Shown: piece by piece, positions 1-10,313 of the stretch
How the letters are laid out: each line of letters opens with the position of its first letter
Numbering within the stretch: position 1 is the stretch's first letter
NCBI GenBank assembly: GCA_018402765.1
Contig: JAGYIE010000004.1
Location: 54,603 to 118,602, forward strand
DNA from: Vicingaceae bacterium
Lineage (GTDB): Bacteria > Bacteroidota > Bacteroidia > Flavobacteriales_E > Vicingaceae
Direction: 5' to 3'
Length of the DNA stretch: 64,000 bases
Translations under genes and position numbers: made by a program
Notes under the pieces: model-generated
What the model saw: the letters and a program-made list of their open reading frames with translations, nothing else
Told to the model about the DNA's origin: nothing
The model's database searches: none

Positions 1-437
1 TTGGTAACGAAATCCCATCCACCCGCAGTTCTGTTAAATTTTATCAACACATTATTGTATTGCCAATATCCATATCCCCCAAAAGAGTAGAGCTCGTCGT
101 CATAAATAAATTTGTGACTACCAAAATTATGGCCACCATACTTCCCTTTATATAAGTTTTTCCACCTATTCTTTTCCCATTTAAAAACATCTAAAAATCC
201 ATTTGGGAGAGCTAAAAGTTCATTATTGATTTGTATTATCTTAAATACATTTTCGTGCTTATATAATTCATCAAGCTGTTCCAGCATTTCTAAGTTGATG
301 ATGGAATCAAATGGAGGGAGTATTTTTGTTGGTGAGCTTGTAAGATTGCTGTATCGAATTTCAAATTTTTTTAATGGGTTTGAATAGCTGTTAACCCTTA
401 CAATAAGAAATAGAAGAATAGAAAGTAGGACTTTCAT
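1..437 (-). CDS. Partial secreted protein, open to the window edge (MKVLLSILLFLIVRVNSYSNPLKKFEIRYSN...)
   Basis: Hand translation of the minus strand from ATG at 437 gives an uninterrupted frame to position 1 with an N-terminal signal-peptide-like segment; not in the ORF track because it is truncated. Confidence 0.65.
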   Translation of the reverse strand, partial: MKVLLSILLFLIVRVNSYSNPLKKFEIRYSNLTSSPTKILPPFDSIINLEMLEQLDELYKHENVFKIIQINNELLALPNGFLDVFKWEKNRWKNLYKGKYGGHNFGSHKFIYDDELYSFGGYGYWQYNNVLIKFNRTAGGWDFVT

Positions 438-512
438 AGTTTTACATTTAGTCTCGAATAGTAGTATGCCTCTAAATTAAAACAAATCTTTTCTTGCTAA
501 AAATGAAATAAG

Positions 513-546
513 TAAAGATATGAAAGTAGCTAGTTTCATATCTTTA
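513..546. promoter_or_regulatory. Perfect inverted repeat TAAAGATATGAAA-gtagctag-TTTCATATCTTTA (13-bp arms)
   Basis: Arms read directly; lies 76-109 bp upstream of the minus-strand start at 437; related motifs recur upstream of other genes. Confidence 0.6.
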
Positions 547-726
547 AGCTCTGGTTTATAGTTGCTTATTGTAGTATGAAAGTTTAAATTAGATACATTT
601 TGGCCTTTCTTAAAAGAGTTTCTACATTATCTCCATGGTAATTTTATGAAATAAGGCCTATTTTATTTAAGCAGTTTTCATAGAACCTTTCTTTTTTATC
701 TTATTAAGAATGCAATTAAATGGCGT

Positions 727-1353
727 TTATCCAACCAACAACCCTATACCCAAAAGAGCAAGCACCCCCACATTTAGCCATTTGGTAATTTTCCAGAACC
801 GTTCACTTCTTAAGGTGGTAGTTAATTTACCTGCAATAAGGCAAACCAATCCAAAAATAAGAATCGCTTGAATCATAAAAATCAGTCCAAGGGTAATCAT
901 TTGATGGCTAATTAAGATTTCACTTTCTACTATTAAAAATTGAGGGAAAAAGGCAATGAAAAATAAGGAAACTTTTGGATTCAATACATTCATAAAAAAG
1001 CCTGTGCGCCATCTTTTCCAAAAAGAAGCGTAGTCTGCTTTTTTAGCTTCTAATGCGATTGGACTAGCATCACTTTTGATGCCCAAATAGGCTAAATAGA
1101 ATAAATAAGCTGCACCGGCATATTGAATTCCGTTCATTGCCCATTCAGACTGGGAGATAACCAATGAAAGCCCTGTTGCAGCCAAAGAAGTGTGGATAAT
1201 TAATCCACTAACTAACCCAATTGCAATAGTAAATCCAATTCGTGCACCATTGGTTACACTTTGGATTGTGACAAAAACTAAATCAGGGCCCGGTAGCAGA
1301 GTAAGCGCTACTGATGTTAAAATAAACGACCAGTAAGTTGAAATAAATGCCAA
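727..1353 (-). CDS. LysE/RhtB family amino-acid exporter
   Basis: LTLLPGPDLVFVTIQSVTNGARIGFTIAIGLVSGL and NPKVSLFFIAFFPQF are typical of the LysE family. Confidence 0.9.
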   Translation of the reverse strand: MAFISTYWSFILTSVALTLLPGPDLVFVTIQSVTNGARIGFTIAIGLVSGLIIHTSLAATGLSLVISQSEWAMNGIQYAGAAYLFYLAYLGIKSDASPIALEAKKADYASFWKRWRTGFFMNVLNPKVSLFFIAFFPQFLIVESEILISHQMITLGLIFMIQAILIFGLVCLIAGKLTTTLRSERFWKITKWLNVGVLALLGIGLLVG

Positions 1354-1354
1354 T

Positions 1355-1786
1355 TTAATCGAGCATAGATGGCATTGGGGCTCTGTTGTAAGCCTTTTTC
1401 TTTGGTTTTATACTTTTTACAAACATCACATTGATTAATTCATCTTCTACAGTAACCATGGTTTTAGAAATCCCGTTCGTGATGTTTAAGAATTTATCGT
1501 ATTTCGACTTCTTATCCAATTGCTCGAATGTTTTGTCTACCAATTGAATTTGGATATTGTTTCCATCTATTTTCCCATTACTCACGGTCACTTTCCCTAT
1601 AAAACAATCGGCAAATGTTCCTTTTCTAATCGTAATCACTACATTATCATAGGTGCCATCTGCTACTTCATCTGCTCCTCTTGTTTCAAATATCTTAGCA
1701 TAATCTTGATAGCAATTGTTACTTTCTTGTGCTGCTAGATTTGTAATTACAAAAAGTGAAAAAATAGCGATTAGTAATGTTTTCAT
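1355..1786 (-). CDS. Hypothetical secreted protein
   Basis: Signal peptide MKTLLIAIFSLFVITNLAAQ; no family recognised. Confidence 0.7.
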   Translation of the reverse strand: MKTLLIAIFSLFVITNLAAQESNNCYQDYAKIFETRGADEVADGTYDNVVITIRKGTFADCFIGKVTVSNGKIDGNNIQIQLVDKTFEQLDKKSKYDKFLNITNGISKTMVTVEDELINVMFVKSIKPKKKAYNRAPMPSMLD

Positions 1787-1865
1787 TTGGTTATTTTTTA
1801 GTCGATTATAAAGTGCTAAAATAAAAATACTTTTTCGATTTATTCAGTAGAAGTTTAGCTTATTC

Positions 1866-1873
1866 TATCTTTG
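1866..1873 (+). promoter_or_regulatory. Candidate Bacteroidota -7 element TATCTTTG
   Basis: Matches TAnnTTTG consensus, 25 bp upstream of the ATG at 1898. Confidence 0.45.
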
Positions 1874-1897
1874 TTTAAATTCTGAAAATATAGCAGC

Positions 1898-2470
1898 ATG
1901 ACTTATTCGACAATCATCCACAATTTTAAAGAAGCTCAAGGCCTTTTAGATGCATTTATTGCAGATGAAAATAATCTACATAAGATTGAATCAGCGGCTG
2001 AAATAATAGCTACAGCTTTAAAAAATGGAGGTAAAGTAATTTCTTGCGGAAACGGCGGCAGCATGTGTGACGCTATGCATTTTGCTGAGGAGCTCAGCGG
2101 TCGTTTTAGAAATGACCGTCCTGCCTTAGCAGCAGTCTCTATTTCTGATCCATCACACATTAGTTGTGTTGGGAATGACTACGGATATGAATATGTATTT
2201 TCAAGATATATTGAAGGTTTAGGAAATGAAGGTGATGTCTTACTTGCTATAAGCACTAGTGGAACGTCTAAAAACGTCGTAAGAGCAATAGAAGCTGCTA
2301 AGGGGAAAGGAATTCTAGTAATAGCGTTGACAGGTAAAAATGGCGGTGTAATTGCCGATCTATGTGATCTTGAAATTAGAGCTCCTTATTCAGAATATGC
2401 AGATCGAGCACAAGAAATTCACATCAAAATAATACACAGTTTAATTCATTCAATTGAGCAGTTGGTTTAA
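1898..2470 (+). CDS. gmhA: SIS-domain protein, sedoheptulose-7-phosphate isomerase-like
   Basis: [62 protein letters not shown]...[17 protein letters not shown] typical of GmhA. Confidence 0.9.
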   Translation: MTYSTIIHNFKEAQGLLDAFIADENNLHKIESAAEIIATALKNGGKVISCGNGGSMCDAMHFAEELSGRFRNDRPALAAVSISDPSHISCVGNDYGYEYVFSRYIEGLGNEGDVLLAISTSGTSKNVVRAIEAAKGKGILVIALTGKNGGVIADLCDLEIRAPYSEYADRAQEIHIKIIHSLIHSIEQLV

Positions 2471-3282
2471 TTGCTAGAGTTTGAATTTCCATCGTACATC
2501 TCAAATCCACCATTACCCGAAGCGTTAAAAGATAAGCTAAACTCCATTTTAGTTCGCACTGCTTGTCCATCTTTAATTCCAGGTTGCCATCTTGTTAATT
2601 GCAAAATTCTCAGTGTTTCTTCATTGCATCCACCCGGAACCGCATTTAGCAATTCAAAATTAGAAACTCTTCCATAGGGCTCTACTACAAAAGCATATTT
2701 TACTATTCCACCCACTTTCCTGGTAATGGCTTCTTGCGGATATTTTAGGTTAGCTGCTGCAAATTCATTCATGCTGTAGCCTGACGCTAATTTAGGTACA
2801 CTGTCTAATTGATTACTAGTATAAATCTGAGAACTATTGCTAATGGGCATGTTGATTAAGGATGCAGGTGACGCATATCCTCTTTTCTTAACTACTTTGG
2901 TGTATTGTTTAGGATCAAATTTTATACGAATCCCATCTAAAATATCAGGATTTATTCTTCTGATATAATCTTTCTTCCATACAATTGTACTAAAATAACG
3001 AAGCGCTTCACTATTGAAAGCTTCATTACTAGAGGTGCTTATTTTAGTGGTTTCAACTACTCCTTCATTGTTGACCAAAAATCGAATAACCACCTCTCCC
3101 GCTTCTTCTTTTTGAAGCATATCAGCCGGATAGACTAGTTCTTGTTTAATGTGTTCTTTTAAATAATCTACTCCTCCCACAGGTGATGGAGCAAATCGAG
3201 ATGCAGGCAGATAATCCACTTTCTGAGCAAATGCACTTATAGATAAACTAATGACTAGTAAAGTGATGATTTGTTTTTTCAT
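2467..3282 (-). CDS. TonB-like energy transducer protein
   Basis: Signal peptide plus two TonB-C-like regions ([44 protein letters not shown]). Confidence 0.75.
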   Translation of the reverse strand: MKKQIITLLVISLSISAFAQKVDYLPASRFAPSPVGGVDYLKEHIKQELVYPADMLQKEEAGEVVIRFLVNNEGVVETTKISTSSNEAFNSEALRYFSTIVWKKDYIRRINPDILDGIRIKFDPKQYTKVVKKRGYASPASLINMPISNSSQIYTSNQLDSVPKLASGYSMNEFAAANLKYPQEAITRKVGGIVKYAFVVEPYGRVSNFELLNAVPGGCNEETLRILQLTRWQPGIKDGQAVRTKMEFSLSFNASGNGGFEMYDGNSNSSN

Positions 3283-3613
3283 TTGCTTAAATTATTTCCT
3301 AAAGGTAATCATTGTTGTCCGATTAAAATCTGGAATTACATAAACAATCGGTAAAGCATAAAAATTAATAGTCTCATTTTATATACTTTAAGCTTGTTTT
3401 AAGATGATAAAATTGTTTACAATGATAACTGGGCTTATATTTTCTGTATTTAATTTTTTCATTATAACTTTATTTTTATAAATCGGAACGGCCTTGAAAA
3501 TTATTCAAGAGTTTCGAATTTAACCCTTAGAAAGTTTGACTAGCTCCGAAGAATTGAGGAGATCCGTTAAACGTCTTAGGCTTAAAGAGTAAATTGAAGA
3601 ATAATTCTCACAG

Positions 3614-3692
3614 CCTTGAATTTTTGGTTCATTTTGTTTCAAGACAAAAGAACATTAAAGAAGTATGCATTCTTCAAAAAACAAATTCAAGG
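3614..3692. repeat. Intergenic inverted repeat ccttgaattt ... aaattcaagg
   Basis: Perfect 10-bp arms around 59 bp of non-coding sequence. Confidence 0.4.
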
Positions 3693-3796
3693 TAAAATCT
3701 TCAATTAATCATTGCTTTTTATTAAAAGCATTTTTTATTGAACAATAGTGAAAGGTAATAATTTGTTATCTTGGTAACTCAAACCAAAGACCTAAT

Positions 3797-5335
3797 ATGT
3801 TAGTAAAAACTTATGGCAGCGCTGTTCAAGGTGTAGATGCCATCACCATAACGGTGGAAGTAAACGTAGACCAAGGAATAAATTTCTTGTTGGTAGGATT
3901 ACCCGATAGTGCAGTAAAAGAGAGTCAACAGCGGATAGATTCCGCATTACGATGCCATGGGTATAAAATACCTGGGAAAAAGGTCGTTATTAATATGGCG
4001 CCTGCAGACATCCGAAAAGAAGGTTCTGCTTATGATATGACTATAGCGATTGGTATTCTAGCGGCTTCTGAGCAAATGAAGTCTGCTGAGATTCACAAAT
4101 ATGTAATCATGGGAGAGCTTTCGCTCGATGGTGGTTTGCAGTCTATGAAAGGAGCTTTGCCAATAGCTATACAAGCAAAGAAAGAAGGGTTTAAAGGAAT
4201 TATTCTACCAAAACAAAATGCTAGAGAGGCCGCCATTGTTGAAGGCTTAGAAGTATACGGAGCATCAAATATCAAAGAAGTAATTGACTTTTTCAATGAA
4301 GTAGGGGAGCTAGAGCGGATTGTATTGGATATAAAAAATGAATTTTATAAAAACCTTACTTCTGTAGAGTTTGATTTTCAAGATGTAAAAGGGCAGGAGA
4401 ATATAAAAAGAGCATTAGAAATTGCCGCTGCCGGTGGACATAATGTTATTTTGATAGGCCCTCCTGGCGCAGGTAAAACGATGCTTGCTAAACGATTACC
4501 TACTATATTGCCTCCGCTTTCACTTAATGAAGCGCTAGAAACCACGAAGATTCACTCTGTAGCAGGTAAAATGGATCATGATTCTAGTCTTATTACCATG
4601 CGTCCTTTTAGAAGTCCGCACCATACTATTTCCGATGTGGCATTAGTCGGTGGAGGTGGATTTCCGCAACCTGGAGAAATTTCTTTAGCGCACAATGGGG
4701 TTTTATTTTTAGATGAACTGCCTGAATTTAAACGAACCGTATTAGAAGTAATGCGGCAACCAATGGAGGAAAGGAGAGTGACAATTTCTCGAGCCAGAAT
4801 GACGGTAGATTATCCTGCGGCCTTTATGTTGATTGCCTCTATGAATCCTTGTCCGTGTGGATATTATAATCACCCTGAGAAGGAATGTATGTGCGGCCCT
4901 GGAATTGTACACAAGTATTTAAATAAAATATCGGGCCCATTACTCGATAGAATTGACTTACACGTAGAAGTTACGCCTGTTCCTTTTAGTAAGCTTTCGG
5001 AGGCTCAGTTGGCTGAAAAAAGCCATGAAATTAGAGAGCGGGTAATAAAAGCAAGAGAGATTCAGAATGAGCGCTATGCGGAGAACGAAAGTATCTACTG
5101 CAATGCTCAGATGGGATCGAAACAATTAAGAGAAATTTGCCGCATTGAAAAAGCAGGTCAGGATTTACTAAAAACGGCGATGGATCGATTGGGTTTATCG
5201 GCTAGGGCTTATGACCGTATTTTAAAAGTATCGCGCACCATTGCCGATTTAGATGGCAGTCCAAACATTGAAACGAACCATTTGGCTGAGGCGATACAAT
5301 ACCGAAGTTTGGATCGTGAAGGATGGGCTGGGTAG
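3797..5335 (+). CDS. yifB: YifB family Mg-chelatase-like AAA ATPase
   Basis: N-terminal ChlI-like domain, Walker A GPPGAGKTMLAKRLPTILPPL, FRSPHHTISDVALVGGG. Confidence 0.95.
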   Translation: MLVKTYGSAVQGVDAITITVEVNVDQGINFLLVGLPDSAVKESQQRIDSALRCHGYKIPGKKVVINMAPADIRKEGSAYDMTIAIGILAASEQMKSAEIHKYVIMGELSLDGGLQSMKGALPIAIQAKKEGFKGIILPKQNAREAAIVEGLEVYGASNIKEVIDFFNEVGELERIVLDIKNEFYKNLTSVEFDFQDVKGQENIKRALEIAAAGGHNVILIGPPGAGKTMLAKRLPTILPPLSLNEALETTKIHSVAGKMDHDSSLITMRPFRSPHHTISDVALVGGGGFPQPGEISLAHNGVLFLDELPEFKRTVLEVMRQPMEERRVTISRARMTVDYPAAFMLIASMNPCPCGYYNHPEKECMCGPGIVHKYLNKISGPLLDRIDLHVEVTPVPFSKLSEAQLAEKSHEIRERVIKAREIQNERYAENESIYCNAQMGSKQLREICRIEKAGQDLLKTAMDRLGLSARAYDRILKVSRTIADLDGSPNIETNHLAEAIQYRSLDREGWAG

Positions 5336-5342
5336 AAAAAAC

Positions 5343-5376
5343 AAAAGCCCCATTCCAATTCAGGAATGAGGCTTTT
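5343..5376. terminator. Hairpin aaaagccccattcc-aattca-ggaatgaggctttt
   Basis: 14-bp stem with one mismatch between convergent genes. Confidence 0.75.
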
Positions 5377-5415
5377 GAAGATTAACCAAACCAATTAATT
5401 TGTTCGTTAAATATG

Positions 5416-5982
5416 TTAGAGTTTCAACTTTTCATTAAATATTTTCAAATTTGTAATGAATGTATTTGTAGGGACTTCAAACTTTAAACCGTTTACCCAA
5501 ATCTCAAGTTTCATTGCTTTAGTTTTAGAAACGCTTCTATAATTGATAAATACATCTTCGTTAATAACTGTTCTTAAATTGAATATTTCTTTGTAAGGAA
5601 TGTAGTTGTTTTCCTTTCCCATCTTTACAAATTCTTTGAAATTATTTAGAATAGAGTTAATTCCGTTTTCGTTAATTGTGATTGTACTACATATATCGGT
5701 TAAAGAATCACACAGTGTACTTTTTGATGATTTCCCATTAGCCATTACAAGTATTGATTTTTCTGCTTCTGTTATAATACCTGTCATTATTAATCTATTA
5801 CCTCCTTGTGAAAGATCTGCTAAATGATAAAACTTTTGCTTTTCTATTTGATTAGCTTCTAATGTGTTGGAAGTAAATTTGCTATAATCTTCTGTTATTT
5901 TATGTGGTACTGAACAACTGTAGATTGTTGTTAGTAATGCAAATAGAAGAACTGTAAGTGTTGATTTGTTTGTAATTTTCAT
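5416..5982 (-). CDS. Hypothetical lipoprotein
   Basis: Lipobox-like LLTTIYSCS near the N terminus. Confidence 0.65.
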   Translation of the reverse strand: MKITNKSTLTVLLFALLTTIYSCSVPHKITEDYSKFTSNTLEANQIEKQKFYHLADLSQGGNRLIMTGIITEAEKSILVMANGKSSKSTLCDSLTDICSTITINENGINSILNNFKEFVKMGKENNYIPYKEIFNLRTVINEDVFINYRSVSKTKAMKLEIWVNGLKFEVPTNTFITNLKIFNEKLKL

Positions 5983-6527
5983 AAAGTTTAATTTAAATTT
6001 AATTCTGAAATTATATTACCCGTTTTGTCTTAGAAATCAGGTTAATAATATGTAAGGTTATATTCTTGAATTTTATTATAATTCTGGCTAAAACTCCAAC
6101 ATCTTCGAAAATACTTTTCTAGTATTGAAGTTAAAATAAAGGAGAGCAATTTTGATTAGTGTTGAGTATATTGTGTACAAAATGTATTTTCTATAAAAAA
6201 CTTTCATTTTATTAGCTATCAAATATTATACAAGTACGACTTTTACCAAAAAATACTCAGTCGCCTAAGTTTATTTTATTAAAATTGAAGACATGATTTT
6301 AAACCTACTAACAACTTGCTAGTAAAGAAATCACTATTATTTTAAAATTAAAATATGTAATAGGTTAATTGTGTAATTTACCTATTTGTTATCTGTTTAT
6401 GAGTTGTTTAGTAAAATATGAAACTAGTTGGTCTTATGTATTTTCATATATTTTTAACCTTATCGTTTTACTAAATACGTTCTATTTTTTTCGCCACCTT
6501 CGAAATGATAGCTTAAAAGCCTAAAAT

Positions 6528-6561
6528 AACAGCCTCTTGCTATTGAAAACAAGGGGCTGTT
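6528..6561. terminator. Hairpin aacagcctcttg-ctattgaaaa-caaggggctgtt
   Basis: 12-bp stem with one G-U; near-identical to the hairpin at 18264-18299. Confidence 0.7.
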
Positions 6562-6582
6562 GAAAACAGATATTAAAACCAT

Positions 6583-6603
6583 TTAATTTTTTAGGACTAT
6601 TTT
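6583..6603 (-). pseudogene. Vestige of a T9SS C-terminal tail (KIVLKN*)
   Basis: Minus-strand AAA ATA GTC CTA AAA AAT TAA, adjacent to the same terminator found after the intact T9SS gene. Confidence 0.45.
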
Positions 6604-6668
6604 AGAGAAAAGTAAACTAATTATCAGCACATTACATTTTATTTCGCCTCAAGAATGACAAGTCCATT

Positions 6669-7307
6669 TTATACTTTCAATATCAAGAAATGCAAATCAT
6701 TCACTTTGTCCCATTTAAACGTATAATCATTTTTTAGCTGAATGCTTGGTCCGTATGGGCTTGCAGTTTTGTATTCTAGCTCATCCCCCGCTTTATAGGT
6801 TTGATTATCCCTAAAATCAAAGTCAGCTGTATCGTTTGAGTAGTGGTCCTGATTGACATAGTGTTCATGATCTGTAGCTAAAATAAAGTAGCATAAGTCG
6901 ATGCCTTTTTCTTTATACAGTTCTAGATTCGATAGGTCTTTAAATACATCGTATCGGTTGTTAGGCTCTCGGTGATTGGATTTTTTAAAAAATTTCAATT
7001 CAATTGCTGCTTTTGTTTTGGTGTTTTCGTCTTGATAGGTTATCAATAAATCAACACGCGCCTTGTCGGACTTGCTTTTAATGCTTTGTTCATTGAGGTG
7101 GATGTAGGTCTCAAATTCAAGATGAAATTTGTCTTCTACTCTAAATTCGTACAACTGTCCGAGTGTTTTTAAGATATGTCCAAATTCAAGTTGAAATGCA
7201 GCTTCATTATTGGCTGTTAATCCACCGTGAGCAAGTTTATGCGTCAGTAAACGGTAAGCCGTTTCTATGATTTCATTTGTTAATTGTATTTGATTGTCTT
7301 TTTTCAT
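6669..7307 (-). CDS. Hypothetical protein with PD-(D/E)XK-like motif
   Basis: ARVDLLITYQDENTKTKAAIELKFFKK fits D-(x)n-ExK. Confidence 0.6.
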   Translation of the reverse strand: MKKDNQIQLTNEIIETAYRLLTHKLAHGGLTANNEAAFQLEFGHILKTLGQLYEFRVEDKFHLEFETYIHLNEQSIKSKSDKARVDLLITYQDENTKTKAAIELKFFKKSNHREPNNRYDVFKDLSNLELYKEKGIDLCYFILATDHEHYVNQDHYSNDTADFDFRDNQTYKAGDELEYKTASPYGPSIQLKNDYTFKWDKVNDLHFLILKV

Positions 7308-7400
7308 GGGTGATAAGTTTTTTAGTTGGAGTGTTGGGTTGCGTAAGTATTTTATTTATAAAATTTTGTATTGTAAGTTTAGCGCATGTTTATGGTTGTA

Positions 7401-7874
7401 TCAAAAAGAATTATTTAGTTCGGGTAGCTTATTGTCTTTCTTCTTATAGTATTCATAAAGTAAAATAGATTCTATGTAAGATGCCGGTGTGTTATCATTG
7501 ATATAAAATACATAGTATTTTAACGAATCAATATTGGCTTTAGTTATAAAATTTTTAACAAAAACTGCGGTTGATATATCCTTCTTCGTCGTCTTATCCT
7601 TGCCTCTGGAAGCTATCAAGCGTTGTTGTAATGAATGCTTGCTGAGAGAACCATCTGTTTTTATTTTACCTGCCATACCTATATAGACAATTTTATTATT
7701 TTTAGTGTCGCACCAAATATAAACGCCATGTTTGTCCTCTACTTCTTTTCTAATTTTCTTATTGTATAACTTGGTTCCATTTGACTCATTAAGTAGTTGT
7801 AGATCAATATCTAACTCTTTAATAGAGTTTTTTGCATGTTTATTTACTAACTTTTCTAATTCTTCTATTTTCAT
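7401..7874 (-). CDS. GIY-YIG nuclease-fold protein
   Basis: HGVYIW...KIVYIGMAGK...LQQRLIASRG...YIESILLYEYYKK...PELNNSF: GVY, YIG, Arg, Glu and terminal Asn positions all present. Confidence 0.75.
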   Translation of the reverse strand: MKIEELEKLVNKHAKNSIKELDIDLQLLNESNGTKLYNKKIRKEVEDKHGVYIWCDTKNNKIVYIGMAGKIKTDGSLSKHSLQQRLIASRGKDKTTKKDISTAVFVKNFITKANIDSLKYYVFYINDNTPASYIESILLYEYYKKKDNKLPELNNSF

Positions 7875-8050
7875 TCCTTTTGATTTATTCGTTAAATTAT
7901 TATGTGGGTTTTATGTTTTTATTTATGGAGTAGAGCCTATTTAATTTCTTCTATCACAAACAAACTACAATCCGTCTTAACTTAAAATATGAACAATGAA
8001 AGGTGTGAAACTTTCATAATTAGTGGTTGATATTGATTTGATTATAGAAA

Positions 8051-8161
8051 GTGAGAAATACAGTAATTTATGGTCTTTCTAATCTCACTTAGCGAAATTG
8101 CTTCACTAAATACGATCTTCTTTTTGTAGGATGAAATAAAAGGATAGCTTAAAAAACAACA
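8051..8161. repeat. Copy 1 of a 111-bp direct repeat (second copy 10189-10299)
   Basis: gtgagaaatacagtaatttatggtctttctaatctcac...ggatagcttaaaaaacaaca; about 7 mismatches in 111 bp by hand alignment. Confidence 0.85.
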
Positions 8162-8310
8162 GATGTAAGTTCAAGAGATAAATGCAACACGAATAATTTA
8201 AACGATTCCGAGAGTCCGCATTCCGGCAATGGTTTAAGACTAATTTTTAAATTTGAGATGTGTTCACAAATATTACCTTGTAAGTATTTATTTATGTTTT
8301 TCTTAATCAT
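8149..8310 (-). CDS. Possible 53-aa ORF MIKKNINKYLQGNICEHISNLKISLKPLPECGLSESFKLFVLHLSLELTSVVF
   Basis: Hand translation, below the ORF-track length limit; its end overlaps the 111-bp repeat. Confidence 0.25.
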   Translation of the reverse strand: MIKKNINKYLQGNICEHISNLKISLKPLPECGLSESFKLFVLHLSLELTSVVF

Positions 8311-8635
8311 TTTGGTTTTATCGAAATCTAGAAAGATTAAATTAATAAATTATATATCAACATTTTAATCATTAAAACCCAAATCTCATTTGATTAAATT
8401 GTGATTTAATGGTGCTTACTGCGCGATTGAAAGTAAGATTTCAAATTGAAGATGTTTTTTTGTCAATTTCTTGAGGTAAACCAGTTGGAGGCTATTCTGC
8501 TTGGGTAAAATTATTTTCATCGTGATTATTTAAGAGAGAATAAACGCCTATTTCTCTGGCCTCTGAATCTTGATTTCTGATGGCCACGAATTATATGTCA
8601 TATTTTGATTCAATTCCTTTTTTACATGAAAGCCG

Positions 8636-9916
8636 TTACTTAGTGTAATTAAAATCTAATTGCCTAGGTTTTGGTTCAGTGAGCTTATTAGCTTTACTTA
8701 CAGGTTCTATAGGCTCTACAGGCGCGTTTTCACAAGTAACTTTATTCATTGATAAAGACAAACTCATCATATTGTCCAACATGTACTCAAGATCACGATT
8801 AGCCTCTGCATAATCAATGACCTTCCCATCTCGAACTAGTACATAATACTTTGATAGTATATAGCCACCAAATCCATTTTTCGCTCTGATTCCAAGATTA
8901 ACGCATTTCACGCAGGGATATTTTTTGTTTGTCTTTCTAAGTGGCCTGACTCCATAAGTTTCTAAAATTGCTGAGTATGGATCTTTCAGAGATTTTTTAA
9001 AGGAATTAAAGTATTTGATTGCCTCTTTTTCAGTGGGCATTTGTGTGTTTTCCCCTGATTTTTTTTCATATTCTAACATTTTCGCATTGTAATCAGAAAT
9101 ATTTTTATCATCAATTGCCTTAGCCTTATCTAATTGTTTTAAATATAGCGCTTTAGTGTTTAAAAACTCATTGTAATAGTTTCTTAGATCTAATAATTTC
9201 TTTCGGTCTACACTTTTTAAAGAATCAATATTCATTGAATTAATACTTTCAATCTCAATCTTTAATTGAGAGACTTTGCCATTATTGTAAAGTATTGAAC
9301 TCTTTGCAGACTGCCCGGATTCAGCTTCTGTTATTTCAATTATTTTATTGCGAGAAATGTTGTATTGCATAATCCCTGATTTTTCGATTTTGCTTAAAAT
9401 TTTTTCAACTTTTCTATCTCCTTTAAATTCATAAGTATTGATTTTTAATTCATTATTTGGTTTAGATAATGTTAAAATCAAAATTTTCTCATTTTTCCGC
9501 TTTATAAGCACATTTAATAAATTCTTATTATTAAGAGGTTTTTCAAATGGAACTGAATTAATAGAATCTAGTAGAAAATACAATTTGCCATGTTTTCTTA
9601 TATAGTTGGAAACACTATCGTAGGCTGCTAAATTTATCTTCTCTTTTTCAATTATTGAAGATAGTTCCAAGTTTTCTTTATTTAAGAGATCGATAGATTC
9701 TCTTAAGCGTTTAATACGCTCTCTATTTTTAGCGTTAATACTAGAATAATGAGAATCCAAGCCTTCTATGTAATTCGTTATTTGTTTTAGTTCTTTTTCT
9801 TGACCCAAAACATCAAGGCTGAATAAAATTAAAAATATGTACATTGAAAAATTGATGAATTTGGCTCTAGAATATCTTTTTTTTACTGATGATAACAATG
9901 TTTTAGATTTGACCAT
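8636..9916 (-). CDS. Hypothetical coiled-coil secreted protein
   Basis: N-terminal hydrophobic segment FINFSMYIFLILFSLDVLGQ, Lys/Glu-rich helices, no family recognised. Confidence 0.65.
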   Translation of the reverse strand: MVKSKTLLSSVKKRYSRAKFINFSMYIFLILFSLDVLGQEKELKQITNYIEGLDSHYSSINAKNRERIKRLRESIDLLNKENLELSSIIEKEKINLAAYDSVSNYIRKHGKLYFLLDSINSVPFEKPLNNKNLLNVLIKRKNEKILILTLSKPNNELKINTYEFKGDRKVEKILSKIEKSGIMQYNISRNKIIEITEAESGQSAKSSILYNNGKVSQLKIEIESINSMNIDSLKSVDRKKLLDLRNYYNEFLNTKALYLKQLDKAKAIDDKNISDYNAKMLEYEKKSGENTQMPTEKEAIKYFNSFKKSLKDPYSAILETYGVRPLRKTNKKYPCVKCVNLGIRAKNGFGGYILSKYYVLVRDGKVIDYAEANRDLEYMLDNMMSLSLSMNKVTCENAPVEPIEPVSKANKLTEPKPRQLDFNYTK

Positions 9917-10188
9917 TTTTTATTTATTGTTTGGTGTATACAAATTGAAAAAACGAACTTAGTTAAACTTGTTTTTTCCTCCTTTAAAAAAATTTGAAAC
10001 AGCGAAAAAATATGGATAGTTTCATAAATTTCACATTATTTTATCGTTGTAAAGGATATTAGTGTAAAATTTTAATGAACAATAATTTGCCATTATTTCA
10101 ATATCTACCATTACTTAATTTACAGCTGCTTTAAGTTGTATGTGTTTAAGAACAAATCAAGAGTAGATTTAATCAAATAAATTAAATT

Positions 10189-10299
10189 GTGAGAAATACA
10201 ATAATTTATGGTCTTTCTAATCTCACTCAGCGAAATAACTTCACTAAATACGATCTCCTTTTTGTGGGATTAAATAAAAGGATAGCTTAAAAAACAACA
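10189..10299. repeat. Copy 2 of the 111-bp direct repeat (first copy 8051-8161)
   Basis: Near-identical to 8051-8161. Confidence 0.85.
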
Positions 10300-10313
10300 T
10301 ATATTAAAACCAA

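Noticed and set aside
1936-2160. Antisense ORF of 74 aa inside gmhA
   Set aside because: Opposite strand to a strongly recognised gene; protein shows no family features.
4093-4296. Antisense ORF inside yifB
   Set aside because: Shadow ORF of a conserved gene.
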